DNA of 64,000 nt from JABDJL01 sp963664065 (GCA_963664065.1 OY760942.1:2294001-2358000); one strand, 5' to 3'. Numbered from the stretch's first letter, positions 1-8,339 are shown. Program-made: numbers and translations. The notes: a model not told the origin generated them from the sequence alone.

Positions 1-1457
1 TGGAAGGCGCGATTTTGTTTATTGATGAGATTCACACCATTATCGGTGCCGGTGCCGCCTCTGGCGGGGTGATGGATGCCTCTAACCTGATCAAGCCTGT
101 ACTGGCCTCGGACGACTTACGCTGTATCGGATCTACCACGTTCCAGGAATTTCGCGGTGTGTTTGAAAAGGACCGGGCACTGGCGAGGCGATTCCAGAAG
201 ATCGACATCGTCGAGCCAAGCGTTCCGGAAACCATTGAAATACTTCGCGGACTGAAAGACCGGTTTGAAGAACACCATCACGTTGAATATACGGATGCCG
301 CACTGATCGCAGCAACAGAACTCGCCGCAAGGCATATTAACGACCGTCATTTGCCGGACAAGGCCATCGATGTCATAGATGAAGCCGGAGCCAGGCAGCG
401 CTTGTTACCAGAAAACGAACGTAAGAAACTTCTCGACGAACACGATATTGAAGAAATCATTGCCGGAATGGCGCGTATACCACCCAAGCATGTATCACGA
501 TCAGATAAGGACGCGCTGCGTACCCTGGGTCGTGATCTCAAGCTCGTGGTATTTGGCCAGGATGAAGCGATCGAAGCACTGGCTTCAGCCATCAAAATGT
601 CCCGTTCCGGGCTTGGCGAAGAGGAACATCCAATCGGTTCATTCATGTTTGCCGGTCCCACGGGTGTCGGCAAGACCGAAGTCAGCCGCCAGCTGTCCCT
701 GACAATGGGCATCGAGTTGGTCCGCTTCGATATGTCGGAATATATGGAAGCACATTCGGTTTCCCGCCTGGTCGGTGCACCTCCGGGATACGTCGGCTAC
801 GACCAGGGTGGTTTATTGACCGAGGCTGTGACCCGCAATCCGCACGCCGTTTTGTTACTGGATGAGATTGAAAAAGCGCATCCGGATATTTACAACGTAC
901 TGTTGCAGATCATGGACCACGGAAAGCTGACCGACGCCAACGGACGCGAAGCGGATTTCCGTAATGTGATCCTGATCATGACCACCAACGCGGGTGCCAG
1001 GGACAGCGCCCGGCGCTCCATGGGCTTCACCGAGCAGGATCACAGCAGCGACTCCATGGAAGTGATAAAGCGGGCATTTTCACCCGAGTTCAGGAACCGG
1101 CTCGACGCGGTGATTCAGTTCAAGGCACTGGACTTCAAGGTCGTATTGATGGTCGTGGACAAGTTCTTACTGGAACTTGAAGCTCAACTTGAACAAAAAG
1201 ATGTGGGCCTTACGGTCAGCACTGCAGCAAAGGAATGGCTGGCAGAGAAAGGCTTTGATTCCAAGATGGGTGCACGCCCGATGAAAAGAGTGATCCAGGA
1301 ACAGATTAAGCGGCAACTGGCCGATGACTTGCTGTTTGGAGATCTTGCAGAGGGAGGTGAAGTGTCTGTAACTGTATCAGCCGATGAAGATGGTCTTGAA
1401 ATTTCGGCCCGGCCGAGAGAGGAAGGTCAGAAAGCCCTTCCGGCGTCCACTAGCTGA
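1..1457 (+). CDS. clpA: ATP-dependent Clp protease ATP-binding subunit ClpA, 3' part
   Basis: AAA+ unfoldase that feeds substrates to ClpP in the cytoplasm. The 5' end lies outside the window; the frame is open from base 3, so about 485 C-terminal residues are visible. They begin at the Walker B motif of the first AAA domain (FIDEIHTI), followed by GSTTFQEFR. The second AAA domain has Walker A GPTGVGKTE near base 654 and Walker B LLLDEIEKAHPD near 853. There is no long coiled-coil insert, which argues for ClpA over ClpB. A ClpP-docking-type loop (R-S-M-G-F) lies near base 1015. Downstream, the convergent infA gene is the usual neighbour, but an IS3-family element now separates them, inserted at the clpA stop codon. 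Confidence 0.95.
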   Translation, partial: EGAILFIDEIHTIIGAGAASGGVMDASNLIKPVLASDDLRCIGSTTFQEFRGVFEKDRALARRFQKIDIVEPSVPETIEILRGLKDRFEEHHHVEYTDAALIAATELAARHINDRHLPDKAIDVIDEAGARQRLLPENERKKLLDEHDIEEIIAGMARIPPKHVSRSDKDALRTLGRDLKLVVFGQDEAIEALASAIKMSRSGLGEEEHPIGSFMFAGPTGVGKTEVSRQLSLTMGIELVRFDMSEYMEAHSVSRLVGAPPGYVGYDQGGLLTEAVTRNPHAVLLLDEIEKAHPDIYNVLLQIMDHGKLTDANGREADFRNVILIMTTNAGARDSARRSMGFTEQDHSSDSMEVIKRAFSPEFRNRLDAVIQFKALDFKVVLMVVDKFLLELEAQLEQKDVGLTVSTAAKEWLAEKGFDSKMGARPMKRVIQEQIKRQLADDLLFGDLAEGGEVSVTVSADEDGLEISARPREEGQKALPASTS

Positions 1458-1522
1458 GTGACGTGGTCCAATAGATTGTACAACCCAGTTAAGAGATAAT
1501 TTATTTAACTGGGAGAAGTAAA

Positions 1523-1816
1523 TTGAGTAGCAGAAAAAAGTATTCAAAGGAGTTCAAACTGGATGCAGTCAGTTTGGTACTCGATCAAGGTTATAGCCGT
1601 GCAGAAGCGGCCAGAAGCCTTGGGCTTAATAGCAATATGCTTGGTCGGTGGGTTTCAGAACAGCGGTCCGATGGCGGTCAGGCTTTCCGCGGGAACGGCA
1701 AACTAACACCGGAACAGGAGGAAATCCGGAAGTTAAGATCGCAGGTCAAAAACCTGAGAATGGAGAAAGAAATCCTAAAAAAAGCGACGGTCTTCTTTGC
1801 CAAAGAAATGAAATGA
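1523..1816 (+). CDS. IS3-family transposase OrfA
   Basis: A 97-residue helix-turn-helix protein that recognises the IS ends. It begins at a TTG codon preceded by a GGGAGAAG ribosome site. The N-terminal HTH (SKEFKLDAVSLVLDQG, about residues 6-35) is followed by a leucine-zipper-like coiled coil (about residues 60-90). A run of seven A residues near base 1776 is a plausible -1 frameshift site for making the OrfAB fusion, because orfB lies in the -1 frame. The orfA stop and the orfB ATG overlap as ATGA at 1813-1816. Confidence 0.9.
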   Translation: MSSRKKYSKEFKLDAVSLVLDQGYSRAEAARSLGLNSNMLGRWVSEQRSDGGQAFRGNGKLTPEQEEIRKLRSQVKNLRMEKEILKKATVFFAKEMK

Positions 1817-2100
1817 GATATTTGTTTGTCACCCAACATAAGAAGACCTGGCCAATCGACCTGATGTGTCGAGTACTGGGCGTCAGCCGACAGGGTTATT
1901 ACCACTATCGGCGAAATACAGAAGCCAGACTGGCTGATCCAGAGCACCAGGAGATGCTGGACTGGATGAAGGATATAGCCATTGCCAGCAAGTACACCTA
2001 TGGCCGGCGGCGCATGAAAAGAGCAATGAATGCATTCCCGATTATCCCTTTGACTAACGTATTCAAATCGTGTACGATCTCCCTACATTAGGAGGACACG

Positions 2101-2958
2101 ATGAGCAAGCCACTGAGCATTCAGCAATTTTTTAAGCATTTCCCGAACGACGACACCTGCCTGCACCATCTGATGCTGAGCAAGTACGGCGAAACCCTTG
2201 ATTGCCCGAAATGCGGCAAGCACGGCAAGGTTCACCGCATGAAGAAGGAGCCTGCTTACGAATGCCAGTGGTGCGGGTATCACCTTCACCCGATGGCGGG
2301 CACGATCTTCCACCGCTCTCACACGTCGTTGCAGAAGTGGTTCTACGCGATCTACCTCTTCACCACGACCCGGCATGGCGTGGCCGCCAAGGAATTGCAG
2401 CGCCAGTTGAGCGTGACCTACAAAACGGCGTGGCGCATGGCCCACCAGATCCGCAAGCTCATGGCGAAAGCCGACGGCGAGTGGCCGCTGGGCGGGACCG
2501 TCGAAGTGGACGAAACCTACGTGGGCGGTAAGGTCAAGGGTAAGGGGCGGGGCTACCGGGGGAACAAGGCCGTGGTATTCGGCATGATGGAGCGGGACGG
2601 CGACGTGATGACCAAGGTCGTCCCAAACGTCCGCAAAAAGACGCTCCAGCCGATCATCAAGGCGAATGTCGAAAAAGGTAGCACCGTGCATACCGACGAG
2701 CTTAAGTCTTACAACGGGCTTGAGAAGGCCGGATACGAGCATGAGACGGTCAATCACGGCGCTGGCGAATATGCGAAGAACGGTTGCCATGTCAACACGA
2801 TGGAAGGCTATTGGGCGCGGCTCAAGCTTTCGATTCGCGGGACGCACGTGCACGTTTCCCGGAAGCACCTTGAGAAGTACGTGAAGGAGTTCGAGTACCG
2901 CTACAACCGCCGCGAGAATCCCGAGCGGATGTTTGATCATCTGCTGGCAAGTCTTTAG
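2101..2958 (+). CDS. IS1595-family transposase (ISXO2-like)
   Basis: A 285-residue DDE transposase with a strong TAGGAGG ribosome site. The N-terminal zinc-ribbon has CPKCG (about residue 35) and CQWCG (about residue 55). The ISXO2-like catalytic domain follows with VEVDETYVGGKVKGKGRG (first Asp), STVHTDELKSYNG (second Asp) and the C-terminal HVNTMEGYWARLK region supplying the acidic or Asn third residue. Length and motifs look intact, so this element may be active. Confidence 0.93.
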   Translation: MSKPLSIQQFFKHFPNDDTCLHHLMLSKYGETLDCPKCGKHGKVHRMKKEPAYECQWCGYHLHPMAGTIFHRSHTSLQKWFYAIYLFTTTRHGVAAKELQRQLSVTYKTAWRMAHQIRKLMAKADGEWPLGGTVEVDETYVGGKVKGKGRGYRGNKAVVFGMMERDGDVMTKVVPNVRKKTLQPIIKANVEKGSTVHTDELKSYNGLEKAGYEHETVNHGAGEYAKNGCHVNTMEGYWARLKLSIRGTHVHVSRKHLEKYVKEFEYRYNRRENPERMFDHLLASL

Positions 2959-3079
2959 CGGCAAGATCCAGCACCTCCCAAAAGCGCGTATTCGGCGGGC
3001 ACGGATGCTCCTTGGCGAACTGATCTAGCTTGCCCGTATTCCTGGCTTCTTCTAGGGAGAGATGCTTCCCGCGTGACAT
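2822..3079 (-). CDS. Small passenger protein of the IS1595 element (unknown function)
   Basis: An 85-residue ORF whose start overlaps the stop of the upstream passenger gene by one base (TGATG at 3077-3081), suggesting translational coupling. The N-terminal half, MSRGKHLSLEEARNTGKLD, is Lys/Glu-rich and resembles short uncharacterised proteins I recall beside such transposases. The last third lies antisense to the transposase C-terminus and is rich in Ser/Arg, so the real protein may have evolved by run-through into the transposase region. No catalytic motif is visible. The function is unknown. Confidence 0.55.
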   Translation of the reverse strand: MSRGKHLSLEEARNTGKLDQFAKEHPCPPNTRFWEVLDLAAKDLPADDQTSARDSRGGCSGTRTPSRTSQGASGKRARASRESKA

Positions 3080-3702
3080 CAGACAACCTCTCGCCTAAAC
3101 GGCCATTGCAACTTAACGCGTTTCTTTTGTGGCCAACATAGAAAAACCTGAGAGCTATCTGCCTTTAGGTTGTAGTAAATTCTCCCTCCTCCTGTGGTTA
3201 GCATTCGTTTTGCCTTGTCGTTAGGGCTTAGTTTGATATAAAGAATTTCATTGTAGGTAAATGAGTGTCCCCGCCAATATTCGCTATCTATAGGCTCTAT
3301 CACTCCGTCTCCTTCATCTGGGTTTTTCCTGGTTCCAAATATCTGGAGTTCCTCGCCCACGGCCTTTTCAATAATCCAATTCGTCGTAGCCTCAAGGGGG
3401 TGCGATAAATTCGGGTCTTTGGTTGCTATCTTAAAAACATAATCAAAAATCGCGCAGAGCGAAGAATTTGGCTTTGGTCTGTCTCGATAGACTTTCACCT
3501 CTTTATGAAGGGTGGCAAACGACATGTACTGAGCCAAGACAAAGGCTCCGACCGCCAACAGGTACCAAACCCATGAAGGCACCGGCGCTTCCATCAACTC
3601 CATGTCCTTAGCCGCGCCCATGACACCGAAACATCCCCCGATAAGGAGTTGCCACCAGTACCGACACATGAGTTGTGCGTACTCGCGCAGCGCCGATCGC
3701 AC
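3079..3702 (-). CDS. Putative membrane passenger protein of the IS1595 element
   Basis: A 207-residue protein with two predicted membrane segments near the N-terminus (about residues 14-32 and 43-60) and a soluble C-terminal domain of about 140 residues rich in basic and aromatic residues. I do not recognise the family. It lies wholly inside the IS1595-type inverted repeats, on the strand opposite the transposase, and its stop overlaps the start of the small downstream gene. That arrangement marks the pair as cargo of the IS rather than a disrupted host gene. Its role could be regulatory, toxic or adaptive; the sequence does not say. Confidence 0.65.
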   Translation of the reverse strand: MRSALREYAQLMCRYWWQLLIGGCFGVMGAAKDMELMEAPVPSWVWYLLAVGAFVLAQYMSFATLHKEVKVYRDRPKPNSSLCAIFDYVFKIATKDPNLSHPLEATTNWIIEKAVGEELQIFGTRKNPDEGDGVIEPIDSEYWRGHSFTYNEILYIKLSPNDKAKRMLTTGGGRIYYNLKADSSQVFLCWPQKKRVKLQWPFRREVV

Positions 3703-4477
3703 AGAATTCCCCCGTTTGCATCTTTTGAGCTGCGCATCATGCCCGCCTCGAATACGTTAGTCAAGGGGATAATCGGGAATGCATTGGGTTTTCCGATCAG
3801 CAGAACGAAGACTGTGAAGCTGATGAAAGAAGCGGGTATTCAAGTTCGGCATAAGAAGAAATTCAAAGTGACCACCAACAGCAATCACAAATTGCCGTTA
3901 TTTGAGAATTTGTTGGAACGACAATTTGATGTTGAGCAACCCAACCAGGTATTTGCTTCAGACATCAGCTATGTCTGGACCCGGGAAGGCTGGCTGTACC
4001 TGGCTGTGGTTATTGATTTATATTCCAGAAAAGTTGTTGGCTGGAGTATGAGCAGCCAAATGACAGCACAGTTGGTGTGTGATGCTTTGACGATGGCGAT
4101 CTGGTTGCGTAGGCCAACGGCGGGGTTGATCCATCATTCTGACCGCGGATCGCAGTATGCCAGTAAGGCTTTCAGGAAATTATTGAAAGCACATGGCTTC
4201 AAAGGCAGCATGAGCCGAAAAGGTGATTGCTGGGACAACGCCGTTGTGGAGAGCTTCTTCGGCAGCTTGAAACAAGAACGGGTGCATTGGTGGCACTACC
4301 AGACTCGATATGAAGCACAGCAGGATATTCTGGATTACATATCGATGTTTTATAACAGTTACAGACTGCATTCGTACCTCGATTACAGAAGCCCGAATCA
4401 GTATGAAATGGAAATGACGGAATTAAGAAAAGCTGCTTAACTGGGTTGTATCAAATAGGTTGACCACGTCAGAGTAT

Positions 4478-4696
4478 CTATTTCATTCGGTAGGTGATAC
4501 GACCTTTGCTCAGGTCATAAGGGGTTAATTCGACTTTAACCATATCTCCGGTGAGAATACGAATATAGTGCTTTCGCATGCGCCCCGATATATGTGCGGT
4601 CACCACATGACCGTTTTCCAGTTCGACTTTAAACAGTGTATTCGGCAGGGTTTCGAGCACCTTGCCCTCCATTTCAATTACATCTTCTTTTGCCAT
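4478..4696 (-). CDS. infA: Translation initiation factor IF-1
   Basis: A 72-residue OB-fold protein that binds the 30S A site during initiation. The sequence is highly typical: MAKEDVIEMEGKVLETLPN at the N-terminus, then HISGRMRKHYIRI, ending in GRITYRMK. Full family length. It is convergent with clpA, as in E. coli. The IS3 element ends 7 bases beyond its stop codon, so any shared clpA-infA terminator region has been displaced. Confidence 0.98.
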   Translation of the reverse strand: MAKEDVIEMEGKVLETLPNTLFKVELENGHVVTAHISGRMRKHYIRILTGDMVKVELTPYDLSKGRITYRMK

Positions 4697-4935
4697 ACTG
4701 GCCTCTTGGATTTAAAACAGGCGGTATTGTGCCACATGAAGGAGTAAGAAGGGCCTTGCCGTGTTTCGCACTCTAAGGTGAGCCGCTTCACGGCTGAATT
4801 AATTGCGAGGATACTGCCTCGCAACACCACTTGCATGTCGCTACGCAGAGGCGTGACCCTGCTTCGCTTCTACACTCGCTGTCGCCCGTGTTCGCACATC
4901 CTTATACCAAAGTAATAATGTGCTATTTATGTGTG

Positions 4936-4963
4936 TTGACAGTCGTGACTATTGCCTTACAAT
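4936..4963 (+). promoter_or_regulatory. Sigma-70 promoter of the tRNA-Gly/tRNA-Cys pair
   Basis: TTGACA (4936-4941) and TACAAT (4958-4963) are separated by 16 bases, close to the sigma-70 consensus. They lie 13 bases upstream of tRNA-Gly. The bases after the -10 element (ACGCCCCC) form a GC-rich discriminator, as expected of a stringently controlled stable-RNA promoter. Confidence 0.8.
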
Positions 4964-4976
4964 ACGCCCCCTTGAA

Positions 4977-5052
<76 letters not shown>

Positions 5053-5068
5053 ATATTATCTATCGCCT

Positions 5069-5142
5069 GGCCAGGTGGCAGAGTGGTTATGCAGCGGCCT
5101 GCAAAGCCGTCAACGCCGGTTCGATTCCGACTCTGGCCTCCA
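5069..5142 (+). tRNA. tRNA-Cys (GCA)
   Basis: 74 nt. Acceptor GGCCAGG pairs with TCTGGCC (one G-T pair), the anticodon loop CCTGCAAAG gives GCA, the T-arm has GGTTCGATTCC, and CCA is encoded at 5140-5142. A short hairpin (AAGGACCC-TTC-GGGCCCTT, one mismatch) follows at 5147-5166 without a clear T-run and may end the transcript. Confidence 0.96.
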
Positions 5143-5345
5143 TTCCTAAGGACCCTTCGGGCCCTTTGGAATGAAACAAGGTGGAGCACCGGCACGACCC
5201 CTTTGCTGCTGATTCTGCTTCGTGGAACGATTTAGCCAGTTCATTCCAATTCAAGGTTTCTCGAGCTGCATCTGGAGTAAGCCGGCATTCGGACGAGAAA
5301 AGAAATCGGGAAAATGCATCAGGTTCCTGTTTCAATACCCACACC

Positions 5346-6626
5346 ATGATCAGAAAAGGACTTCGGCCTCGCATCAAGCCCGCATTGGACCTGACCGGCG
5401 ATGGAAGCGGCTTTCGCAGGGTATTGCCATTCAGGCGTTCCTGGATTGCCATCGCTATCCTGGCAGTCTTTGATTTGATATTCCTGTATCCGGCCATCAC
5501 TACTTTTCTACAGGCGTCTGCCGAGTGGGGCAAGTTTGATGACTTGTTCGATCTGGTATCAGCGCTGTTTCTCACAGCCTGGTTGCTGGGCTGGTCTATC
5601 GCACCCCTGTTGATGACCACGATACTCACTGTGATGCTGTTTGGCCGTGAGGTAATCAAAGTCAGCCCCGGAAAACTCGAAATTTTCCTGGGCCTGCCCG
5701 TTGTAGGGATGGCTGCCCAGTACGATGTATCCCGGATGCGCAACCTGCGCATTGAACATCCGCCCATGAAATCGGGGAAATCATGGCGCGGGTCACATAT
5801 TGCCTTCGACTATGGTGCATACACGGGAGCCTTCGGTTCAAATATCAGGGAAAACAAACTTGCTGAAATAGCCAGCAGCATAGAGATGATAAGCGGCAAT
5901 ACCATTCGGAACGGTGACGCTACAGCAGAAGAGTTGCAGGGAAAGTGGGAGCCAGGGTTCCTGGCTAAAGAGATGAAAGCTCCTGAATTGTTATCAACCG
6001 ATACCCTGGGTGTTAATGACCCGGTCACTCTGGGTTCTCCGTCAACGCTGGCGCTGATCTTTGCAAACATGTTCCCGCTGATCGGCGCAGTCTTTATGGG
6101 TTGGTAACTGAGCGACGTGATGGTGTTGTACTGGGCCGAAAGCGCCGTGATCGGTTTTTTCAATGTATGCAAGATGCTTGTCATTGGCCGTTGGTTAGGA
6201 CTGCTGGCCGGGCTGTTTTTCGTGGGTCACTTCGGTGCTTTTATGTTCGTCCATTTCCTTTTCATTTACGGAATTTTTGTGCAAGGACTACAGGACAACA
6301 CAGGCGGCGACCTGACCGAAGTTGCGCAACTTTTCATCGACCTGTGGCCTGCTCTGGTGGCGTTGTTTGCCAGCCATGCATTTTCCTTTTACAAGAACTT
6401 CCTGGGCCGGCGTGAGTACCGCGGAAAAACCATGCAAAACCAGATGTCAGAGCCCTACGGCCGCATCGTCTTCATGCACCTGGTGCTGATTCTCGGAGGA
6501 GGTGTGTCACTGGTCCTGGGAGAGACAGCGCCGGTACTGATGACCGTTATTGTGCTGAAGGTCTGGTTCGACGTGAAAGCACACTTGAAACAAAGAACCA
6601 GAAAACCGTCACCGGGAGATGTTTAG
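5346..6626 (+). pseudogene. DUF6498-like integral membrane protein with an internal TAA stop
   Basis: Two stretches in the same frame are separated by a single TAA at 6105-6107. The first (ATG at 5346; the frame is open back to 5181) has two membrane segments and a PH-like soluble region (VIKVSPGKLEIFLGLPVVG). It ends in FPLIGAVFMGW, normally the start of the DUF6498 membrane domain. The second continues LSDVMVLYWAESAVIGFFNV and runs through three or four further membrane segments to 6626. A GAA or GAG codon at the stop position would restore one protein of about 425 residues. Function of the family is unknown. A restart at ATG 6117 could still give the membrane domain alone. Confidence 0.75.
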
Positions 6627-6640
6627 ACGGCAAAGCCCTC

Positions 6641-6778
6641 TTAGGGGGCTCCTATGGCAATACCCAGGGCAATACCCAGTCCGACATTATCCATTGCCGC
6701 ACCAATGGCAACGCCAAGCGCAATTCCGATTCCGATATATTGTGAGAGAGGATCAATTTTCTTGTCTTGATTGGACAT
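6641..6778 (-). CDS. 45-residue glycine-zipper microprotein
   Basis: A short ORF with a good ribosome site (AGGAGAT, 5 bases before the ATG at 6778). The N-terminus is hydrophilic (MSNQDKKIDPLSQYIG). The rest is a repeated small-residue pattern, GIGIALGVAIGAAMDN followed by VGLGIALGIAIGAP, which is two nearly identical Gly/Ala/Ile segments forming a glycine-zipper membrane hairpin. It lies 41 bases downstream of a small membrane gene on the same strand. The function is unknown; membrane-inserting or helper peptides have similar composition. Confidence 0.7.
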   Translation of the reverse strand: MSNQDKKIDPLSQYIGIGIALGVAIGAAMDNVGLGIALGIAIGAP

Positions 6779-6819
6779 TTATATCTCCTGAATGATCCAG
6801 GCTGCTTGTGGTCACTAAA

Positions 6820-7158
6820 TCACACGATAAACTTCTTTGCCCACTGTTCCGCCATTTCACCGATTACGGGCAACATGAATTTCTCCCCCTGGTAGGCCTT
6901 GACCATGAGTAATATCCACAAAACAATGGCCGCAATATTGATCAATGAACCCATCATCGCCATAAACATGAACATTGATCCAAAGACGATACTCAATAGT
7001 GTCAGCGCGCCAAAGGTCAGGATCGATAGCATTGCATGAAATCTCACGTGGTCATCTTCTTTCTCGATCAGGATAACGGCCAGACCGCTCACCCTTCCCA
7101 ATACGTACGCGAGTAGCGCAGAAACATTCCTGACTAAACCCAATTCTGTTTTTGTCAT
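6820..7158 (-). CDS. DUF4870/Tic20-like small membrane protein
   Basis: About 112 residues from the internal ATG at 7158; an upstream ATG at 7254 is possible but adds an unconserved tail. Three membrane segments are visible. The pattern LLAYVLGRVSGLAVILIEKEDDHVRFHA at the N-terminus and LLMVKAYQGEKFMLPVIGEMAEQWA at the C-terminus is the hallmark of DUF4870-type proteins, whose role is not known. It is probably co-transcribed with the glycine-zipper gene downstream. Confidence 0.75.
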   Translation of the reverse strand: MTKTELGLVRNVSALLAYVLGRVSGLAVILIEKEDDHVRFHAMLSILTFGALTLLSIVFGSMFMFMAMMGSLINIAAIVLWILLMVKAYQGEKFMLPVIGEMAEQWAKKFIV

Positions 7159-7318
7159 TGCCTGAATACCTGGTTTGGTTGTTCGCCAGACTTCACTGAA
7201 AATCGTATAACAATTGCCCCGGAAAACCCAAACGGAGTTTAGCGTGCGGGTCAAAGATGAATTGAGGCTGCTTTGCCAGAATTGCCAGGCTCATTGAATT
7301 GAGATCTTGCGACATCTA

Positions 7319-7438
7319 ACGCGGCTTCATGATCCAACCTGGCCTCAATTCAAGCTGGTGTTTAGCATCGACATTGAGGCGAGTCCGGATTGTGGAGGCA
7401 AGCTGTGGCTGATTGCCAAAATTCTGGGGCATGTATAA
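7319..7438 (+). pseudogene. C-terminal remnant of an IS91-type transposase
   Basis: The frame ending TAA at 7436 reads TWPQFKLVFSIDIEASPDCGG and then KLWLIAKILGHV. This matches the C-terminal zinc-binding end of IS91-type transposases (consensus-like TWAQLLKRVF.IDIE.CP.CGG), with the first Cys of the CxxC replaced by Ser. About 40 codons survive. The rest of the element is missing. Confidence 0.6.
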
Positions 7439-7462
7439 GAATTGAATGATACCTTGTGCTCA

Positions 7463-7894
7463 ATGACAAAAACCCCACAGAACATCACAGTCATCGGCGC
7501 TGGTATCAACGGCCTGGTCGCGGCCAATTACCTGGCGCGTGCTGGGCATCGGATCACACTACTCGAGCGTAGCGATCGGGTTGGCGGTGCTTGTGTATCT
7601 GAAACTGCTGAGGTCAATGGCATTCGGCAGGATTACGCCCTCGGCGCTACCACGCTGGGGCTGATGCAGGATTTTGTCTGGCGGGAGACCGGTCTGGCCG
7701 ATTGCTTGCAGGGCAGGGCGGTTACACACCCGAATCTGGTGTTCTTCCCTGGCATCGAGCAGCCCACACGGATCTACAGTGATGCGTCTCAGGCAGCCCG
7801 GGAGTTCGCAGAAAAGTGGGGAGAACAAGGGGATCTCATGGCTTACCGGGCCGATGAAGACCGGGTGGTGCGCTTTCTGCAGGCGGGTGTGTGA
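7463..7894 (+). pseudogene. N-terminal fragment of a CrtI-like FAD-dependent oxidoreductase
   Basis: About 143 residues with an N-terminal Rossmann dinucleotide-binding motif, ITVIGAGINGLVAANYLARAG, followed by the FAD ribose-contact Glu in LLERSDRVGGACVSE. This is typical of phytoene-desaturase-like NAD(P)/FAD oxidoreductases, which are usually about 500 residues. The frame ends exactly at the left edge of an IS3-family element (TGTGTGACG). No continuation is visible beyond the right edge at 9391, so the 3' two thirds appear deleted. It was probably a redox enzyme of carotenoid or related substrates; the specific substrate cannot be inferred. Confidence 0.75.
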
Positions 7895-7976
7895 CGTCAG
7901 CCCATATGGGGCCAATCAACTGCTTTAACTAAGAGACACTTCTGCTATTTTTAACCTGAAGCAGAGGAGTCTCAAT

Positions 7977-8339
7977 ATGAGCATGTCAAACACCACCAAA
8001 CGGGTCAAGGAGATCCGCCGCAATACCCGTCGCAAGTTCTCGTCAGAGGAAAAGATCCGTATCGTACTGGATGGATTGCGCGGTGAAAGCTCGATCGCTG
8101 AACTGTGTCGCCAGGAAGGTATTAACAACAATCTGTATTACCGCTGGAGCAAGGATTTTCTGGAGGCCGGTAAAAAGCGCCTGTCAGGAGATACCGTCAG
8201 AGAAGCCAACAGCGATGAAGTGGTTGGTCTCAGAAAAGAAAATACCACCCTCAAGCAAGCGGTTGCCGAACTGTACCTGCGCAATGACTGGCTTAAAAAA
8301 AGTCTCACTGGGCAGGGTGTGACATTGGACGAAGACTGA
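7977..8339 (+). CDS. IS3-family transposase OrfA
   Basis: A 120-residue protein. The N-terminal HTH has RRKFSSEEKIRIVLDGLRG (about residues 17-35) and ELCRQEGINNNLYYRWSKDF, and a C-terminal coiled coil follows (VVGLRKENTTLKQAVAELYL). It has a ribosome site GCAGAGGAG upstream. Its stop overlaps the orfB start by one base (TGATG at 8337-8341), so orfB is probably made by translational reinitiation rather than the usual -1 frameshift. Confidence 0.9.
   Translation: MSMSNTTKRVKEIRRNTRRKFSSEEKIRIVLDGLRGESSIAELCRQEGINNNLYYRWSKDFLEAGKKRLSGDTVREANSDEVVGLRKENTTLKQAVAELYLRNDWLKKSLTGQGVTLDED

Larger units (their letters stand above)
2036..3778 (+). mobile_element. IS1595-family (ISXO2-like) element with passenger genes
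   Basis: Inserted within IS3 orfB. Terminal inverted repeats of about 28 bp begin TCCCGATTATCCC on each side (left at 2036; the right copy read from 3778), with one or two mismatches. The flanks share ATGCAT (2030-2035 and 3779-3784). Because that site is palindromic, the duplication can also be read as the 8 bp GAATGCAT, which would match the 8-bp habit of the IS1595 family. At about 1.74 kb the element is longer than needed for its transposase, because two opposite-strand genes follow it. Some IS1595 members are known to carry passenger genes. Confidence 0.88.
1813..4440 (+). pseudogene. IS3-family transposase OrfB, interrupted by IS1595-type element
   Basis: DDE integrase-type transposase now in two pieces, 1813-2035 and 3785-4440. 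Removing 1749 bases (inner element plus one target duplication) restores an 879-nt frame identical in length to the intact copy at 42558-43436. The 3' piece carries the rve catalytic core: DISYVWT (first Asp), HHSDRGSQYAS (second Asp) and GDCWDNAVVESFF with the catalytic Glu. The 5' piece reads into the inserted IS and stops at 2091. As it stands this copy cannot make a full transposase, but the intact second copy could act on its ends. Confidence 0.92.
1459..4471 (+). mobile_element. IS3-family element (IS3 subgroup), copy 1, split by another IS
   Basis: The element is bounded by imperfect inverted repeats starting TGACGTGGTC (left, 1459) and ending GACCACGTCA (right, 4471). Both repeats continue into a shared ACAACCCAGTTAA stretch. 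The 3-bp direct repeat GAG (1456-1458 and 4472-4474) fits IS3-family target duplication. It contains orfA and an interrupted orfB. Without the inner IS1595-type insertion it would be about 1264 bp, normal for the family. A second copy lies at 42527-43653, with an identical orfB translation where the two can be compared, so both copies look recent. Confidence 0.92.

Noticed and set aside
2083..2964. A 293-codon open frame antisense to the IS1595 transposase
   Set aside because: The opposite strand has clear DDE transposase motifs and a ribosome site; the antisense frame has no family match and is a GC-rich shadow.
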